DNA from: Methanoregula sp. UBA64
Lineage (GTDB): Archaea; Halobacteriota; Methanomicrobia; Methanomicrobiales; Methanospirillaceae
Reading direction: 5' to 3'
Assembly: GCF_002502735.1 (NCBI RefSeq)
Contig: NZ_DAQC01000006.1
Coordinates: 1-64,000, forward strand
DNA length: 64,000 nt
Positions 1-8,698 of the stretch are shown piece by piece (position 1 is the first letter of the stretch; each line of letters begins with the position of its first letter). A model generated the notes under the pieces. That model saw nothing but the letters and a program-made list of their open reading frames with translations. It did no database searches and had not been told where the DNA came from. Position numbers and translations under genes: made by a program.

Positions 1-103
1 GCCGGCTTCCGATGCGCTCGGCACGGTGATTGCCGCGATTGTCGTTATCGGGATTATCGCCGCTCTTGCGTACTACTTCCTTGTCATGAGGAGGAAACAG
101 TGA
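1..103 (+). CDS. C-terminal end of a membrane-anchored protein (partial)
   Basis: Only the last 33 codons are present, in frame 2, ending at the TGA at 101-103. They encode a short PASDALG lead-in, one hydrophobic helix (about VIAAIVVIGIIAALAYYFLV) and a basic tail MRRKQ. A single C-terminal helix followed by positive charges is the usual membrane anchor of archaeal surface proteins, with the tail in the cytoplasm. The stop overlaps the GTG start of the next gene by four bases (GTGA), so the two are probably co-transcribed. The function cannot be judged because the N-terminal part lies outside the window. Confidence 0.7.
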   Translation, partial: PASDALGTVIAAIVVIGIIAALAYYFLVMRRKQ

Positions 104-801
104 ACGTCCCGTGGGACGGGGCGCTGCCGGCGCCCGGGATACGCACGGTCCGGGACATGAAGAGCGTGCTCGCCGATCCTGCCTGTCAGGAGACCGGCCC
201 GCTCTATTACATGTACCGCGACGTGGCACGATCGGATGCAGACCGGCGCTGGCTTGCCGGCCACTCCCTGCGGTACGACATCACGGTCATCCCGCCGCTC
301 GATCTCTGCGGCGAATGCGTCAAGACCAAGGGGCATTACCACCCGGCCGATCCTGCCGGCACAGGATACCCCGAACTTTACGAAGTGCTCGAAGGAGAGG
401 CACAGTTCCTGTTACAGTCGCGGACGCTCGATGACGCCGTTCTTGTCGATGCGCCGGCCGGCTCCTGCGTGATCATCCCGCCCGGCTACGGGCATGTCAC
501 GCTCAATCCATCTCCCGATACCACGCTCGCGATGGCAAACCTCGTCTCCACGGCATTTGAGAGCGAGTACGGGGAGTACGAGACCCTCCACGGGGCGGCA
601 TACTACGTGATGAGCAGCGGGCGGATCGTGAAAAATTCCCGTTACCCTGACGTACCGGCGCTCCGGAAAATCTTCATGAAAAAAGGACCGGCGCCGGCAG
701 GTGCAATCAAAAGCCCGATCTACGCGCTTATCGGCAACCGGGACGCCCTCGCGTTCCTGAACGAACCGGAAAAATATCCGGCGCTCTTTGGGCTCCTCTA
801 A
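100..801 (+). CDS. pgiA: Glucose-6-phosphate isomerase, archaeal cupin type
   Basis: This 233-residue protein matches the archaeal cupin phosphoglucose isomerase, which interconverts glucose 6-phosphate and fructose 6-phosphate in the cytoplasm using a bound divalent metal. The metal site is visible: TKGHYHP at residues 76-82 supplies two His (79, 81), followed by Glu92 in PELYEVLEG and a third His (132) in IPPGYGHVTLN. The length is a little above the roughly 190 residues of the Pyrococcus/Thermococcus enzymes. The GTG start at 100 overlaps the preceding stop, with GAGGAAA just upstream as ribosome-binding site. It ends convergently with nadE, the two stops overlapping by four bases. Role in gluconeogenesis and sugar-phosphate supply is inferred from the family. 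Confidence 0.92.
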   Translation: MNVPWDGALPAPGIRTVRDMKSVLADPACQETGPLYYMYRDVARSDADRRWLAGHSLRYDITVIPPLDLCGECVKTKGHYHPADPAGTGYPELYEVLEGEAQFLLQSRTLDDAVLVDAPAGSCVIIPPGYGHVTLNPSPDTTLAMANLVSTAFESEYGEYETLHGAAYYVMSSGRIVKNSRYPDVPALRKIFMKKGPAPAGAIKSPIYALIGNRDALAFLNEPEKYPALFGLL

Positions 802-1532
802 AGGCTGGGCGCCGCCAGACGCTTGTGGGCGTTCTTCCTGACCCGGGCAAGCACTTTTTCCTCGGCAGGATTTTCCGCCTTCCATTCGTGCGCTTCGAGG
901 GCAACGAGTGCCGCATCGATCTCGGCATAGGAAAGCCCGATCTCGCCCTCGTCGCTCTGGCCTTCCCAGAGTCCGGCGGACGGTTTTTTTGTGAGGATCG
1001 GCTCCGGGATACCCAGCTCTTTTGCCATCTCGTACACGTCTTTTTTGTACAGGTGGACGATCGGCTGGACGTCCGCGGCATTGTCCCCGTACTTCGTGCA
1101 GTAGCCCAGCAAAAACTCGCTCTTGTTGGAGGTCCCGCAGACGAGCCGGTGGTCGCGGTTCGCATAATAATACAGGGTCGTCATCCGGATCCGGGCCATG
1201 AGGTTCCCGAGCAGGTACGGCGTTTCGGTAAATCCCGGCAGGGTCTTAAACGCCGCAAGCATGGGGTCGATGGGCACGACCCGGTGTTCCATTTTCAGGC
1301 CGGCGCAGAGTTCTTTTGCATCGAGAAGATCCTGCGGGTTGCTGACCGATGTGGGAAGGGAAAGGCCGAGCACCTTTTCCGGGCCCACCGCCCGACAGCA
1401 GAAGGCTGCGGCAAGCGCCGAGTCCACGCCTCCCGAGACTCCGACAATGATGCCCGAACAGCCGCTGTTCCAGTAGGCATACCGGATCATCTGCTCGACC
1501 TGTCCCATCCTGCACCCCAGTTCCTGCGCCAT
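798..1532 (-). CDS. nadE: NAD(+) synthetase, ammonia-dependent
   Basis: NadE amidates deamido-NAD with ATP and ammonia, the last step of NAD synthesis. The adenine-nucleotide alpha-hydrolase PP-loop SGGVDS is near residues 33-38, and the family signatures CGTSNKSEFLLGYCTKYGD and GLWEGQSDE follow. There is no glutaminase domain, so it should use free ammonia. I start it at the ATG at 1532 (MAQELG) because GGAGA lies five bases upstream. An ATG at 1553 overlapping the upstream TAA is possible but has no ribosome-binding site. It is the last gene of a three-gene minus-strand unit after the RCK channel-like protein and the TtuA-like protein. The length (244 residues) is normal for an archaeal NadE. 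Confidence 0.93.
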   Translation of the reverse strand: MAQELGCRMGQVEQMIRYAYWNSGCSGIIVGVSGGVDSALAAAFCCRAVGPEKVLGLSLPTSVSNPQDLLDAKELCAGLKMEHRVVPIDPMLAAFKTLPGFTETPYLLGNLMARIRMTTLYYYANRDHRLVCGTSNKSEFLLGYCTKYGDNAADVQPIVHLYKKDVYEMAKELGIPEPILTKKPSAGLWEGQSDEGEIGLSYAEIDAALVALEAHEWKAENPAEEKVLARVRKNAHKRLAAPSL

Positions 1533-1546
1533 GGTATTCTCCGTAA

Positions 1547-3310
1547 TTAGCATTGGCGGATGAATTTTTTTAACTGTTCGGTGCTGCCGGCGGCAACGAT
1601 CGTATCGCCCGGGTGCACGATCTCGTCTGTGCCCGGTGCAATGATGGCGGTATCCGTCCGCTCGATCCCAAGAACCCTGACGCCGGTTGCCCGGATCTCC
1701 CCGACAGAGAGCGTCTTTTTGTGACGGACCTGGCGCAGGATCACCCGTTCGCGGTCCGGGAGGTCGACAAGGACCGTGACCGTATCGGCAAGCACAATCC
1801 GCCCGATGGTCTGGCCGCCGATCCGCGGGAGGAGTGTCACGTAGTCCGCGCCGGCCCGGTACAGTTTCTCCACGGACCCGGGCTCGTTTGCCCGGGCCAG
1901 GATCCGGATCCCCGGGTTGAGGTTCCTTGCCATGAGCGTGGTAAAGATGTTCACGTGGTCGTCGTTGACTGCCACGATGCAGAACCGTGCCTCGCCGATC
2001 CTGGCCTCCCTGAGCACATCCTCGTCCTCGGCATTTCCGATCACTTCGTCGAGATCGTGCTTTTTTGCGTCAACGACCACGCAGGAGATCCCGGAAGCGA
2101 TCATCTCGGTGCATGCAGCCGAGCCCACGTCGCCATATCCTGCGATGACCGCGTGGCCGATCAGTTCGCGGTCAACCTCCAGTTCCTCGCGGACCGCCCG
2201 GCGCAGGGCTTCGGCTGTCCCGAACAAAAAGAGCGAGGTTACCGGATCGATGACCTCGGTCATTGCGGGATCGGCAATGAACTGGGGCGATGCAGCCTGC
2301 CGTTTTTCAAACGTCCCCGCTTCGGGGTTATCCGACGGGTGGGTGCGTCCCGCCCTCCACAGGAACGGGGCGGAGATGCCGTACCTGCCGAAAAGATCGA
2401 GTTCCCCGAGGGTTTTTCCCACGGCCTTGCTCTCCGGCATAACCGGGATATGGATCAGCCGGAGTTTCTTTTCGCCGGCGTCCTCGTCGCCGATGTGGAG
2501 CCGGTCGAGCCCGGGGATCGCCGGTTCGGTCTCGTCGCCGCCCGGGTTTAAGACCGCGTGCCGGGCAAGAATCCTTCCCGTGACATGCTTGGGCGAAACC
2601 ACGTAATCCGCCCCGGCATACTTCAGGTACAGGTCAAAGGAGATCTTGTCCACGATGGCGATGAGCCGGGCAGCGGTCAGGGCCCGGATCCCAAGGATGA
2701 TGCTTGCCGTTGTCCGCTCGTCCTCGCAGAGGATCACAAAGCCGGCATTTTTTACACCTGCCAGTTCCCAGGTATGCGGGTCGTCGTATTTACCCCACAT
2801 GACAAACGCCCGGCGCCGGTATTTTTTTACCACCTGCCGTGCGGTCTCCTCGTCCCCGATAACTATCAGGATATCTTTTTCACAGAGGGCGAGGCTTTCG
2901 AGCAGGGCCCGGGTCAGTTCGCCATCGCCGACGATCACCACATGGTGCGAGAGTTTTTTGGAGATTTTTTTTGGCGGGGACGAGCGGAGGACCTCGATGA
3001 GGTAGGGGGTGAGGAGAAGGGGGATGACCATGAAAAGCATCACGACCCCGGTGAGCATGGTAACCGAGGAAAAAATGGTCATTTCGTCCGTGGTTATGGG
3101 CAGCAGGCTCCCCGTTGTCGTAAAGGTCTGGATAACGTACAGGAACGACTCCGACCAGTCGACCGGGATCCCCTCGTACAGGGGGTACAGGTCGTGGAAG
3201 ATCACCGTGAAGACGAGGATCATGAGGCAGAACAGGATAAAGTAGATCAGGATACGCATTTCAGACGATGTGCGGAAGATCCGCCAGAGGATGCTTTTCT
3301 TGTCGTTCAT
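1547..3310 (-). CDS. Two-TM channel-like protein with two RCK (TrkA-N/TrkA-C) modules
   Basis: This is a 587-residue membrane protein. The N-terminus has two hydrophobic helices (about residues 14-35 and 70-100) around a pore-like segment TFTTTGSLLPIT, then two tandem RCK modules: a Rossmann domain starting VVIVGDGELTRALL, a TrkA-C-like part, a second Rossmann domain AVIAGYGDVGSAA and a final TrkA-C domain. This is the layout of RCK-gated potassium channels. The pore segment reads TTTGSL instead of the canonical TVGYG, so potassium selectivity should not be assumed. The start at 3310 overlaps the stop of the upstream gene as ATGA. An open frame extends further upstream, but those residues lie inside the neighbouring gene. 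It may be a gated channel or a nucleotide sensor in the membrane. Confidence 0.85.
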   Translation of the reverse strand: MNDKKSILWRIFRTSSEMRILIYFILFCLMILVFTVIFHDLYPLYEGIPVDWSESFLYVIQTFTTTGSLLPITTDEMTIFSSVTMLTGVVMLFMVIPLLLTPYLIEVLRSSPPKKISKKLSHHVVIVGDGELTRALLESLALCEKDILIVIGDEETARQVVKKYRRRAFVMWGKYDDPHTWELAGVKNAGFVILCEDERTTASIILGIRALTAARLIAIVDKISFDLYLKYAGADYVVSPKHVTGRILARHAVLNPGGDETEPAIPGLDRLHIGDEDAGEKKLRLIHIPVMPESKAVGKTLGELDLFGRYGISAPFLWRAGRTHPSDNPEAGTFEKRQAASPQFIADPAMTEVIDPVTSLFLFGTAEALRRAVREELEVDRELIGHAVIAGYGDVGSAACTEMIASGISCVVVDAKKHDLDEVIGNAEDEDVLREARIGEARFCIVAVNDDHVNIFTTLMARNLNPGIRILARANEPGSVEKLYRAGADYVTLLPRIGGQTIGRIVLADTVTVLVDLPDRERVILRQVRHKKTLSVGEIRATGVRVLGIERTDTAIIAPGTDEIVHPGDTIVAAGSTEQLKKFIRQC

Positions 3311-4191
3311 GATCCGGGCTCCCGGGTATATTTTTTTCTGACCTCGCAGGCAAAACAGCGCCCGGCCTTTCGGGGACTGCCGCAGGCCGGGCAGCGGTCG
3401 TGCGTGGCCCGGCCCGTTCCCGCGATTCCGGTCAGGGTCGTGGCAAGGTTTGCGAGCGCAAACTTTGTCGCCGGGTGCCGGGCATCGTAGGATGCAAGTG
3501 CTGCACAGGCATCGGAATTTCCGTCCGTTCCGCACGCTCCCGCACCTTCGGGCGAGACGCCGCACAGCTCCGCGTACCGGTACACTTCCGTTGTGGGAAT
3601 ATCCGCAAACGGCCGGATGACCGGGACCCGTGCGGTGCCGAGCGTCTCCGAAACAAACAGGGTCTCTTCAACGGTCCCGCCCAGCAGGTCCGAAAAAAAC
3701 GATAACGCCCGGTCGTCCACGGTGGTGGCAAGGGCAAGCCGCGTGATCCCGCGGGCGGCGGCGATCTCTGCGGCAAGATCGCCCGCGAGCACGTGGCAGA
3801 TCCTGCCGGCGGCCTCCGGCCCTTCTGCCCGGAACAGAGCGTCCCGGGTGGTGCCGTACCGCTCCGCAAACGAACCGGAAAAAAGTTCCACGCCGAATTG
3901 TTCCGCGACAGTACGGCCTGTGTCCCCGGTCCCCTCATCGATCGCGATCGCGGAGAGCCGGACATCGCGCCGGTCTTTGGTGAGTTTGTGCAGGAAGGCG
4001 AGCAGGGCAGCCTCTGCTGCATCTCCCGTGAGCACGACCGCGGTACGGTCGCCGGGCAAAAGCCAGCGGTTCCTGCGGACGGCACGCTTCGCCTTTGCCT
4101 CGAAGTCTTTGGTAAAATGCACGGGGCAGAGGTACTTTCCCGAGTAGGGCTGGAAGACAACCGCTTCCCGACGGCACGCTGCGCACTGCAT
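3307..4191 (-). CDS. TtuA/Ncs6-like PP-loop protein with degenerate active site
   Basis: The architecture is that of the TtuA/Ncs6 tRNA 2-thiolation family: an N-terminal zinc knuckle (CAAC then CPVH, residues 3-24), an adenine-nucleotide hydrolase-like core and a C-terminal zinc ribbon (CPACGS then CFACEV). RHPATKF near the end matches the family's conserved segment. The catalytic parts are not conserved. The ATP PP-loop SGGKDS is replaced by LTGDAAEA. The central cluster-binding CxxC is reduced to CHVL. GHNLDDEAQ becomes ATTVDDRA. It may therefore be inactive or do something different. I start at 4191 because GGGGAG lies six bases upstream; the ATG at 4212 would put the ribosome-binding site inside the coding sequence. 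It is the first gene of the unit with the channel-like protein and nadE. Confidence 0.72.
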   Translation of the reverse strand: MQCAACRREAVVFQPYSGKYLCPVHFTKDFEAKAKRAVRRNRWLLPGDRTAVVLTGDAAEAALLAFLHKLTKDRRDVRLSAIAIDEGTGDTGRTVAEQFGVELFSGSFAERYGTTRDALFRAEGPEAAGRICHVLAGDLAAEIAAARGITRLALATTVDDRALSFFSDLLGGTVEETLFVSETLGTARVPVIRPFADIPTTEVYRYAELCGVSPEGAGACGTDGNSDACAALASYDARHPATKFALANLATTLTGIAGTGRATHDRCPACGSPRKAGRCFACEVRKKYTREPGS

Positions 4192-4318
4192 ACTGATCTC
4201 CCCGGATTTCATTTCGTACTGGACAATGAGAGATGTTTAAGGTTGTGCTCCCCTGCCGGCGGTGAATGTATCGGAGACCATGATTTTATAGTCCGGGACA
4301 TAACCACTCATAACAACC

Positions 4319-5176
4319 ATGGTCGTCTCACCGGAGCGTATCCGCAGCCTGCACAAATACGAGAAGGCGATCCTTGCAGCGCTCGAGCGCCAGATGAAGC
4401 GGTACGAATGGGTGCCGCTCGAAAGCCTGGAGCAGGCGACCGGGCTCTCCGAATCCGAGGTCACCTACCGGCTCTCCCGGCTTATCGCGTGGGGCATGGT
4501 CCGGTTCAACCCCGTGCCGTACGACGGCTACGCGCTCGTCTTTGGCGGGTACGACACGCTCGCGCTTACCACGCTCACGAAAAAAGGCACGATCTCCGCG
4601 CTCGGTACAAAGATCGGCGAGGGAAAGGAATCGGTCGTGTACGAGGCGCTCGGCCTTGGGCCGGTGGCGATAAAATTCCACCGGATCGGCATGCGGTCGT
4701 TTAACACGGCCCGGGTGAACCGCGAGTACCTCCCCGAAAACGGCCACTGCCCGTGGCTGATTGCATCAAAACTCTCTGCCGAGCGCGAGTACCTGGCGCT
4801 CACCACCCTCCACCCGAAAGTCTCGGTGCCGCTTCCCGTGGGGCAGAACCGGAACGCGGTCGTGATGGCGTTAATCACCGGCCCGAGCCTCTCGCGGTGC
4901 CGGCTCGACGAACCGGACGAGATGCTCGATGCCATTCTTGAAAATGTGCGGGAAGCGTACCGCCTCGGCATGATCCACGCCGACCTCTCCGAGTACAATA
5001 TCCTAATCGAGGACGGGAAGTGCGTCATCATCGACTGGCCGCAGTGGATGGAGACAAACCACCAGAACGCCGGCACCATCCTCGAACGCGACATAACAAA
5101 CATCCTTGCCTTCTTTGAGCGGAAGTACAAAATCGTCCGTGAGCCCGGGGATGTACTGCGATGCGTGACCGGCTGA
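4319..5176 (+). CDS. rio2: RIO2-type serine/threonine protein kinase
   Basis: RIO2 kinases act in late maturation of the small ribosomal subunit in archaea and eukaryotes. The N-terminal 90 residues form the RIO2-specific winged helix (LSESEVTYRLSRLIAWGM). The kinase domain follows with a phosphate-binding loop GEGKESVVY (100-108), ATP-binding Lys119 in VAIKFHR, the catalytic loop IHADLSEYNI (Asp222, Asn227) and the metal-binding IIDWPQ (Asp239). The length of 285 residues is normal. Its 3' end overlaps the next gene by 16 bases, and the rio2-DUF460-thiL order with overlaps indicates one transcript. Confidence 0.95.
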   Translation: MVVSPERIRSLHKYEKAILAALERQMKRYEWVPLESLEQATGLSESEVTYRLSRLIAWGMVRFNPVPYDGYALVFGGYDTLALTTLTKKGTISALGTKIGEGKESVVYEALGLGPVAIKFHRIGMRSFNTARVNREYLPENGHCPWLIASKLSAEREYLALTTLHPKVSVPLPVGQNRNAVVMALITGPSLSRCRLDEPDEMLDAILENVREAYRLGMIHADLSEYNILIEDGKCVIIDWPQWMETNHQNAGTILERDITNILAFFERKYKIVREPGDVLRCVTG

Positions 5177-7143
5177 GCGTTTTCGGGATCGATATCGTCA
5201 AAGGGTCGGTGAGGTCACGGTCGCGCCGGCCGATGTACGCGCTGGTGCGGATTGTTGACGGCACGATCGTAAGCGAGAGTACGGTCTCGATGTTCCGGCT
5301 CTTCCGGCTCCTCTCTGAAGAGCGGCCCGACATCCTTGCGGTCGACAGCATCCAGGAGATCGCAACCGACCAGCACGAGCTCTTCTTCTTTTTGCAGGGC
5401 CTGCCCCCGCAGACAAAACTCGTGCAGGTGACCGGCGGGGAAAAGAAAGAGACGCTCGGCAAAGTTGCCGCCCGGTTCAATATCAGTTTCGACCGGTTCG
5501 ACCCGTTTGCCGAGGCCCGGACCTCGGCCCGGGTGGCATCGCTCGGGGCCGGCGCCGAGGTCATCGCATTCGAGAACGAGAGCGAGGTCGTGGTAAGCCG
5601 GCACCGTTCCCCGGGCCGGGGGGGCTGGAGCCAGAACCGGTATGTCCGGAAGATCCACGGCGCCGTCCAGCTCAAAGGACGGGAGATCGAGCAGCAGCTT
5701 GCGGCGGCCGGGCTCCGGTACGGTAAAAAGGAGACAAAAGCGTTTGGCGGGTGTAGCCGGGTGGCCTTTACGGTCTTTGCCCCCCGGCGGGAAGTCCCGG
5801 TCTCCACGTACCGGGGCGCCGACGTACAGGTCAGGATCAGCGGCAAAAGGCTCGAACGGATCCGGTACCGCCCGCTCTCGGGAAAACCGCGGTACCTGAT
5901 CGTGGGGATCGACCCGGGCACCACGACCGCGGTCGCGGCGCTCGATCTCGACGGGAACCTCATGCTTCTGTCCAGTTCCCGGCAGATGAACATGTCCGGG
6001 GTGATCGAGTCCCTGTACAAGACGGGAAAACCCCTTGTCGTTGCATCGGACGTGCAGGAGATGCCGTACTCGGTCGAGAAGATCCGGCGGGCGTTCTCGG
6101 CGATCCCGTATTCCCCCAAACAGGACACGAGCGTGGATGCGAAACTCGCGCTTACCGCAGACTTCCCCTACGAGAACGTGCACGAGCGGGACGCCCTCTC
6201 CGCTGCGCTCGATGCCTTCCACCAGTACGATGCCAAGTTCCGGAACCTCCTGCGGCGCGTTCCCCCGGGCCACGACCTTGACGAGGTCCGGGCCCGGGTG
6301 ATCCGCGGCCAGGCTCTGGACCAGGTGCTCGGCGATCTTGCCGCCGTCCCAGCGCCGGCCCCCGCGCCGGAATCCGCTCCCGCCCCGGTTGTTGCCCGGC
6401 AGGACGAGCGGGTGCGGGTGCTCGACGGGATCGTCAAGCGCCTGCGGAGCTACACTTCCGAACTCGAAGAGACGATCAAGGCAAAGGAGTACGAGATCCA
6501 CCGGCTCCAGGGCCGGCTCCGTGCGGTACATGACAAGCGGGACCTCGAACTCGCGAAAGATACCGAGATAACAAAACGCGACGCGATCATCCAGAGCCTC
6601 AAAAAACGGCTGAGAAAAGAGGAGCGCCACAGCCGGACGCTCGCAAAACGCGTGGACCGGATCAAGAGTTTTGCCGAACTCTCGCTCGATGGCGATGCCC
6701 TGCCGGTAAAAGTGATGGATGCGCTCACGAGAGAAGGCCTGCGCCGGCTCGCAGAGGATACCGGCATCCGTGAAGGGGACATTGTCTTTGTGCAGAAGAG
6801 CGACGGGTGGGGAAAGGGAATTGTAAAAGATATTGCCGATGCGAAAGTCGGCGCCCTTGTCCTCCCGGCCGCAGTCCCCGGGGGCCGCGACCTGCATATC
6901 GTGCCGGCGTTTCGTGAAGCCGGTATCCCGGTCATTGCCGCAAGCGATGCCGGCGTGCAGGTGAAGGGAAAGAAGGGCCTTGCCGCAAAGGACCAGTTCG
7001 AAGGAGCGCTTTTGCGCTGGAAGGAAGAGCAGGTGCAGTTTGTCCGCGAGAAGGAATCGAGTAAGATCGAGCACATGTTCAAGGAGTACAAGAGCGAACG
7101 CGGTAAGGAAGTAAAGAAGGGCGGGGGCCGGGACAATGGATGA
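5161..7143 (+). CDS. DUF460 family protein (RNase H-like fold plus coiled coil)
   Basis: This 660-residue protein belongs to the archaeal DUF460 family, whose function is not established. Two stretches resemble the first strand of RNase H/RuvC-like folds: VFGIDIVKGS near residues 7-16 and IVGIDPGTTTAVAALD near 247-262. The second is the better match and its Asp251 would be a metal ligand. A Pro/Ala linker at about 395-412 leads into a highly charged coiled coil (about 420-500). A globular C-terminal part (about 505-640) and a Lys-rich tail follow. It sits between rio2 and thiL with overlaps on both sides, 16 bases upstream and 8 downstream. A nucleic-acid role is inferred from the fold and the RIO2 neighbour; it is not shown by the sequence. 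Confidence 0.88.
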   Translation: MRDRLSVFGIDIVKGSVRSRSRRPMYALVRIVDGTIVSESTVSMFRLFRLLSEERPDILAVDSIQEIATDQHELFFFLQGLPPQTKLVQVTGGEKKETLGKVAARFNISFDRFDPFAEARTSARVASLGAGAEVIAFENESEVVVSRHRSPGRGGWSQNRYVRKIHGAVQLKGREIEQQLAAAGLRYGKKETKAFGGCSRVAFTVFAPRREVPVSTYRGADVQVRISGKRLERIRYRPLSGKPRYLIVGIDPGTTTAVAALDLDGNLMLLSSSRQMNMSGVIESLYKTGKPLVVASDVQEMPYSVEKIRRAFSAIPYSPKQDTSVDAKLALTADFPYENVHERDALSAALDAFHQYDAKFRNLLRRVPPGHDLDEVRARVIRGQALDQVLGDLAAVPAPAPAPESAPAPVVARQDERVRVLDGIVKRLRSYTSELEETIKAKEYEIHRLQGRLRAVHDKRDLELAKDTEITKRDAIIQSLKKRLRKEERHSRTLAKRVDRIKSFAELSLDGDALPVKVMDALTREGLRRLAEDTGIREGDIVFVQKSDGWGKGIVKDIADAKVGALVLPAAVPGGRDLHIVPAFREAGIPVIAASDAGVQVKGKKGLAAKDQFEGALLRWKEEQVQFVREKESSKIEHMFKEYKSERGKEVKKGGGRDNG

Positions 7144-7999
7144 CCGTGAACTCTTACAGACCGTGATGGGGATTGTGGGCGAAGAGAACTGCCGCGACGA
7201 CTGCGCGGTCTTTCCCTGCGGAGACCTTGCGATGGTTGCGACCACCGACATGCTCCATTCGACTACGGATTTCGTGGACGGGATGAGCGACTGGCAGATC
7301 GGCTGGATGAGCGCCGCGGTCACGATCAGCGATATCGCGAGCATGGGGGCGGAGCCGAAGTACCTGCTCATTGCGGTCGGCCTTGACAAGTGGGAGCAGC
7401 TCGCGGGCGTTATGCAGGGGGCAAAGGACTGCTGCACGCGCTTTGGCGCACAGATCATCGGCGGCGACATCGATCGTCATGGCGAGCTCACGGTCGTGAC
7501 CACCGGCCTCGGGCTTGCCAAAAAAGAATTTCTCGCCCGGCGCGAAGGGGCCCGGCCCGGCGACCTTGTCTGCATCACCGGCACCCCGGGGCAGGCGCAG
7601 GCATGGCTCGACGGCTACACGCAGTTCGAGAAGTTCCTGTTCGAACCGCAGCCCCGGGTGGCGGAGGGCCGGCTTCTCGCACGCGGGGGCGTGACCGCCA
7701 TGATGGACGACAGCGACGGGATCGCCCTTTCCCTGTACGATCTCATGAGCGTGAACGACTGCGGGTTCTCGATCGATTCCTCGTTTGTTCCCCGGCCCGA
7801 CGAGGTCCCGGAACAGCAGGCTCGCGAGCTCGCGCTCTATGGCGGCGGGGACTACGAGCTGATCTTTACGCTCCCCCCGGGCCGTTACCCGGTAACGGGC
7901 GTTCCCTGCACGGTGATCGGCGAGGTCATACAAGAGAAATCCGTGCTCGTTGACGGTGCGCCCATGGAGAAACGCGGGTACCAGCACAGATGGGCCTGA
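7136..7999 (+). CDS. thiL: Thiamine-monophosphate kinase
   Basis: ThiL phosphorylates thiamine monophosphate to the cofactor thiamine diphosphate with ATP. The conserved acidic and glycine motifs of the PurM-like fold are all present: DDCAV near residue 20, the SDIASMGAEP segment near 64, GGD near 101, MDDSDG near 184 and GGGDYELIF near 238. The length (287 residues) is slightly short, mainly because the N-terminus begins at DDRELLQ with little leader. Its ATG overlaps the end of the DUF460 gene by eight bases, so it is translated from the same message. Confidence 0.93.
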   Translation: MDDRELLQTVMGIVGEENCRDDCAVFPCGDLAMVATTDMLHSTTDFVDGMSDWQIGWMSAAVTISDIASMGAEPKYLLIAVGLDKWEQLAGVMQGAKDCCTRFGAQIIGGDIDRHGELTVVTTGLGLAKKEFLARREGARPGDLVCITGTPGQAQAWLDGYTQFEKFLFEPQPRVAEGRLLARGGVTAMMDDSDGIALSLYDLMSVNDCGFSIDSSFVPRPDEVPEQQARELALYGGGDYELIFTLPPGRYPVTGVPCTVIGEVIQEKSVLVDGAPMEKRGYQHRWA

Positions 8000-8063
8000 T
8001 AGGCCCGGCGCATTTCCCTTATATATCAACAATAAAAAAAGAGAATAGAGAGAAATTACCGCC

Positions 8064-8537
8064 ATGGAATCGCTGGAGAGTAAGCTGGACCGTCTCACCC
8101 CCGGGGAGCGCCGGGAAGTGGAGGATTTTGTCGATTTTCTCATCCAGCGGGCGGAAGGGATGCGGGCCCCGGCCCCGGTAGTGCCGGCGTTCCGCGACAC
8201 ATCAGCGCCCGCCCGGTCGATCGCCCCGCCGCTGATCACGGCCGACCCGGTGGTGCCCGATGAACCGGTGGCCTATCCCGCGCCCGCCCCGCACGAGATC
8301 CCGGCGGCCCCGGAGCTGATCCAGCCGGCTGCCAGCCCTGCGCCCCAGCCCCCGCTTGTCCTGGAGATCGAGACCGATGACGGGTTGCTCGATTACGGCA
8401 GGTTCGAGAAGGGCGCGGCGGCAGCAAGGGCACCGCTCCCCCCGTCTCCTGCGGACGCAGCGATCCAGAAGGTAAAGCGGAAACTGATCCAGAAGAGCGA
8501 GCCGCCAAAGAACCAGATGCTCGACTGGATTGATTGA
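8064..8537 (+). CDS. Pro/Ala-rich protein with short conserved N- and C-terminal ends
   Basis: I do not recognise a named family. The 157-residue product has three parts. A helical N-terminus (MESLESKLDRLTPGERREVE, continuing to about residue 32) resembles the short helix found at the start of some antitoxin and DUF2281-like proteins. A long disordered middle is rich in Ala and Pro. The C-terminus is basic and helical (about 130-150) and ends in NQMLDWID. No transmembrane segment or signal peptide is visible. It lies 64 bases after thiL behind an AT-rich leader (TATATATCAACAATAAAAAA), so it probably has its own promoter. The closing DWID could be an interaction peptide, which is a guess. Confidence 0.7.
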   Translation: MESLESKLDRLTPGERREVEDFVDFLIQRAEGMRAPAPVVPAFRDTSAPARSIAPPLITADPVVPDEPVAYPAPAPHEIPAAPELIQPAASPAPQPPLVLEIETDDGLLDYGRFEKGAAAARAPLPPSPADAAIQKVKRKLIQKSEPPKNQMLDWID

Positions 8538-8698
8538 GATTTTTTTAATAACCACGCGGGGGCGATTTCGGGAACCGTCGGCTGGTTCTAGGCACGGAGC
8601 AACGCCGGGACGTGGCGGGTTTAACCGGAATGCGATCTCTCGGATATTTCATTAACTATATTTCATGCCCGGTCGAACCTCCCCATTAGCACGGCAGA

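Noticed and set aside
3310..3565. N-terminal extension of the RCK channel-like protein
   Set aside because: The 85 extra codons lie within the TtuA-like gene and read as shadow sequence; the ATGA overlap gives a natural start at 3310.
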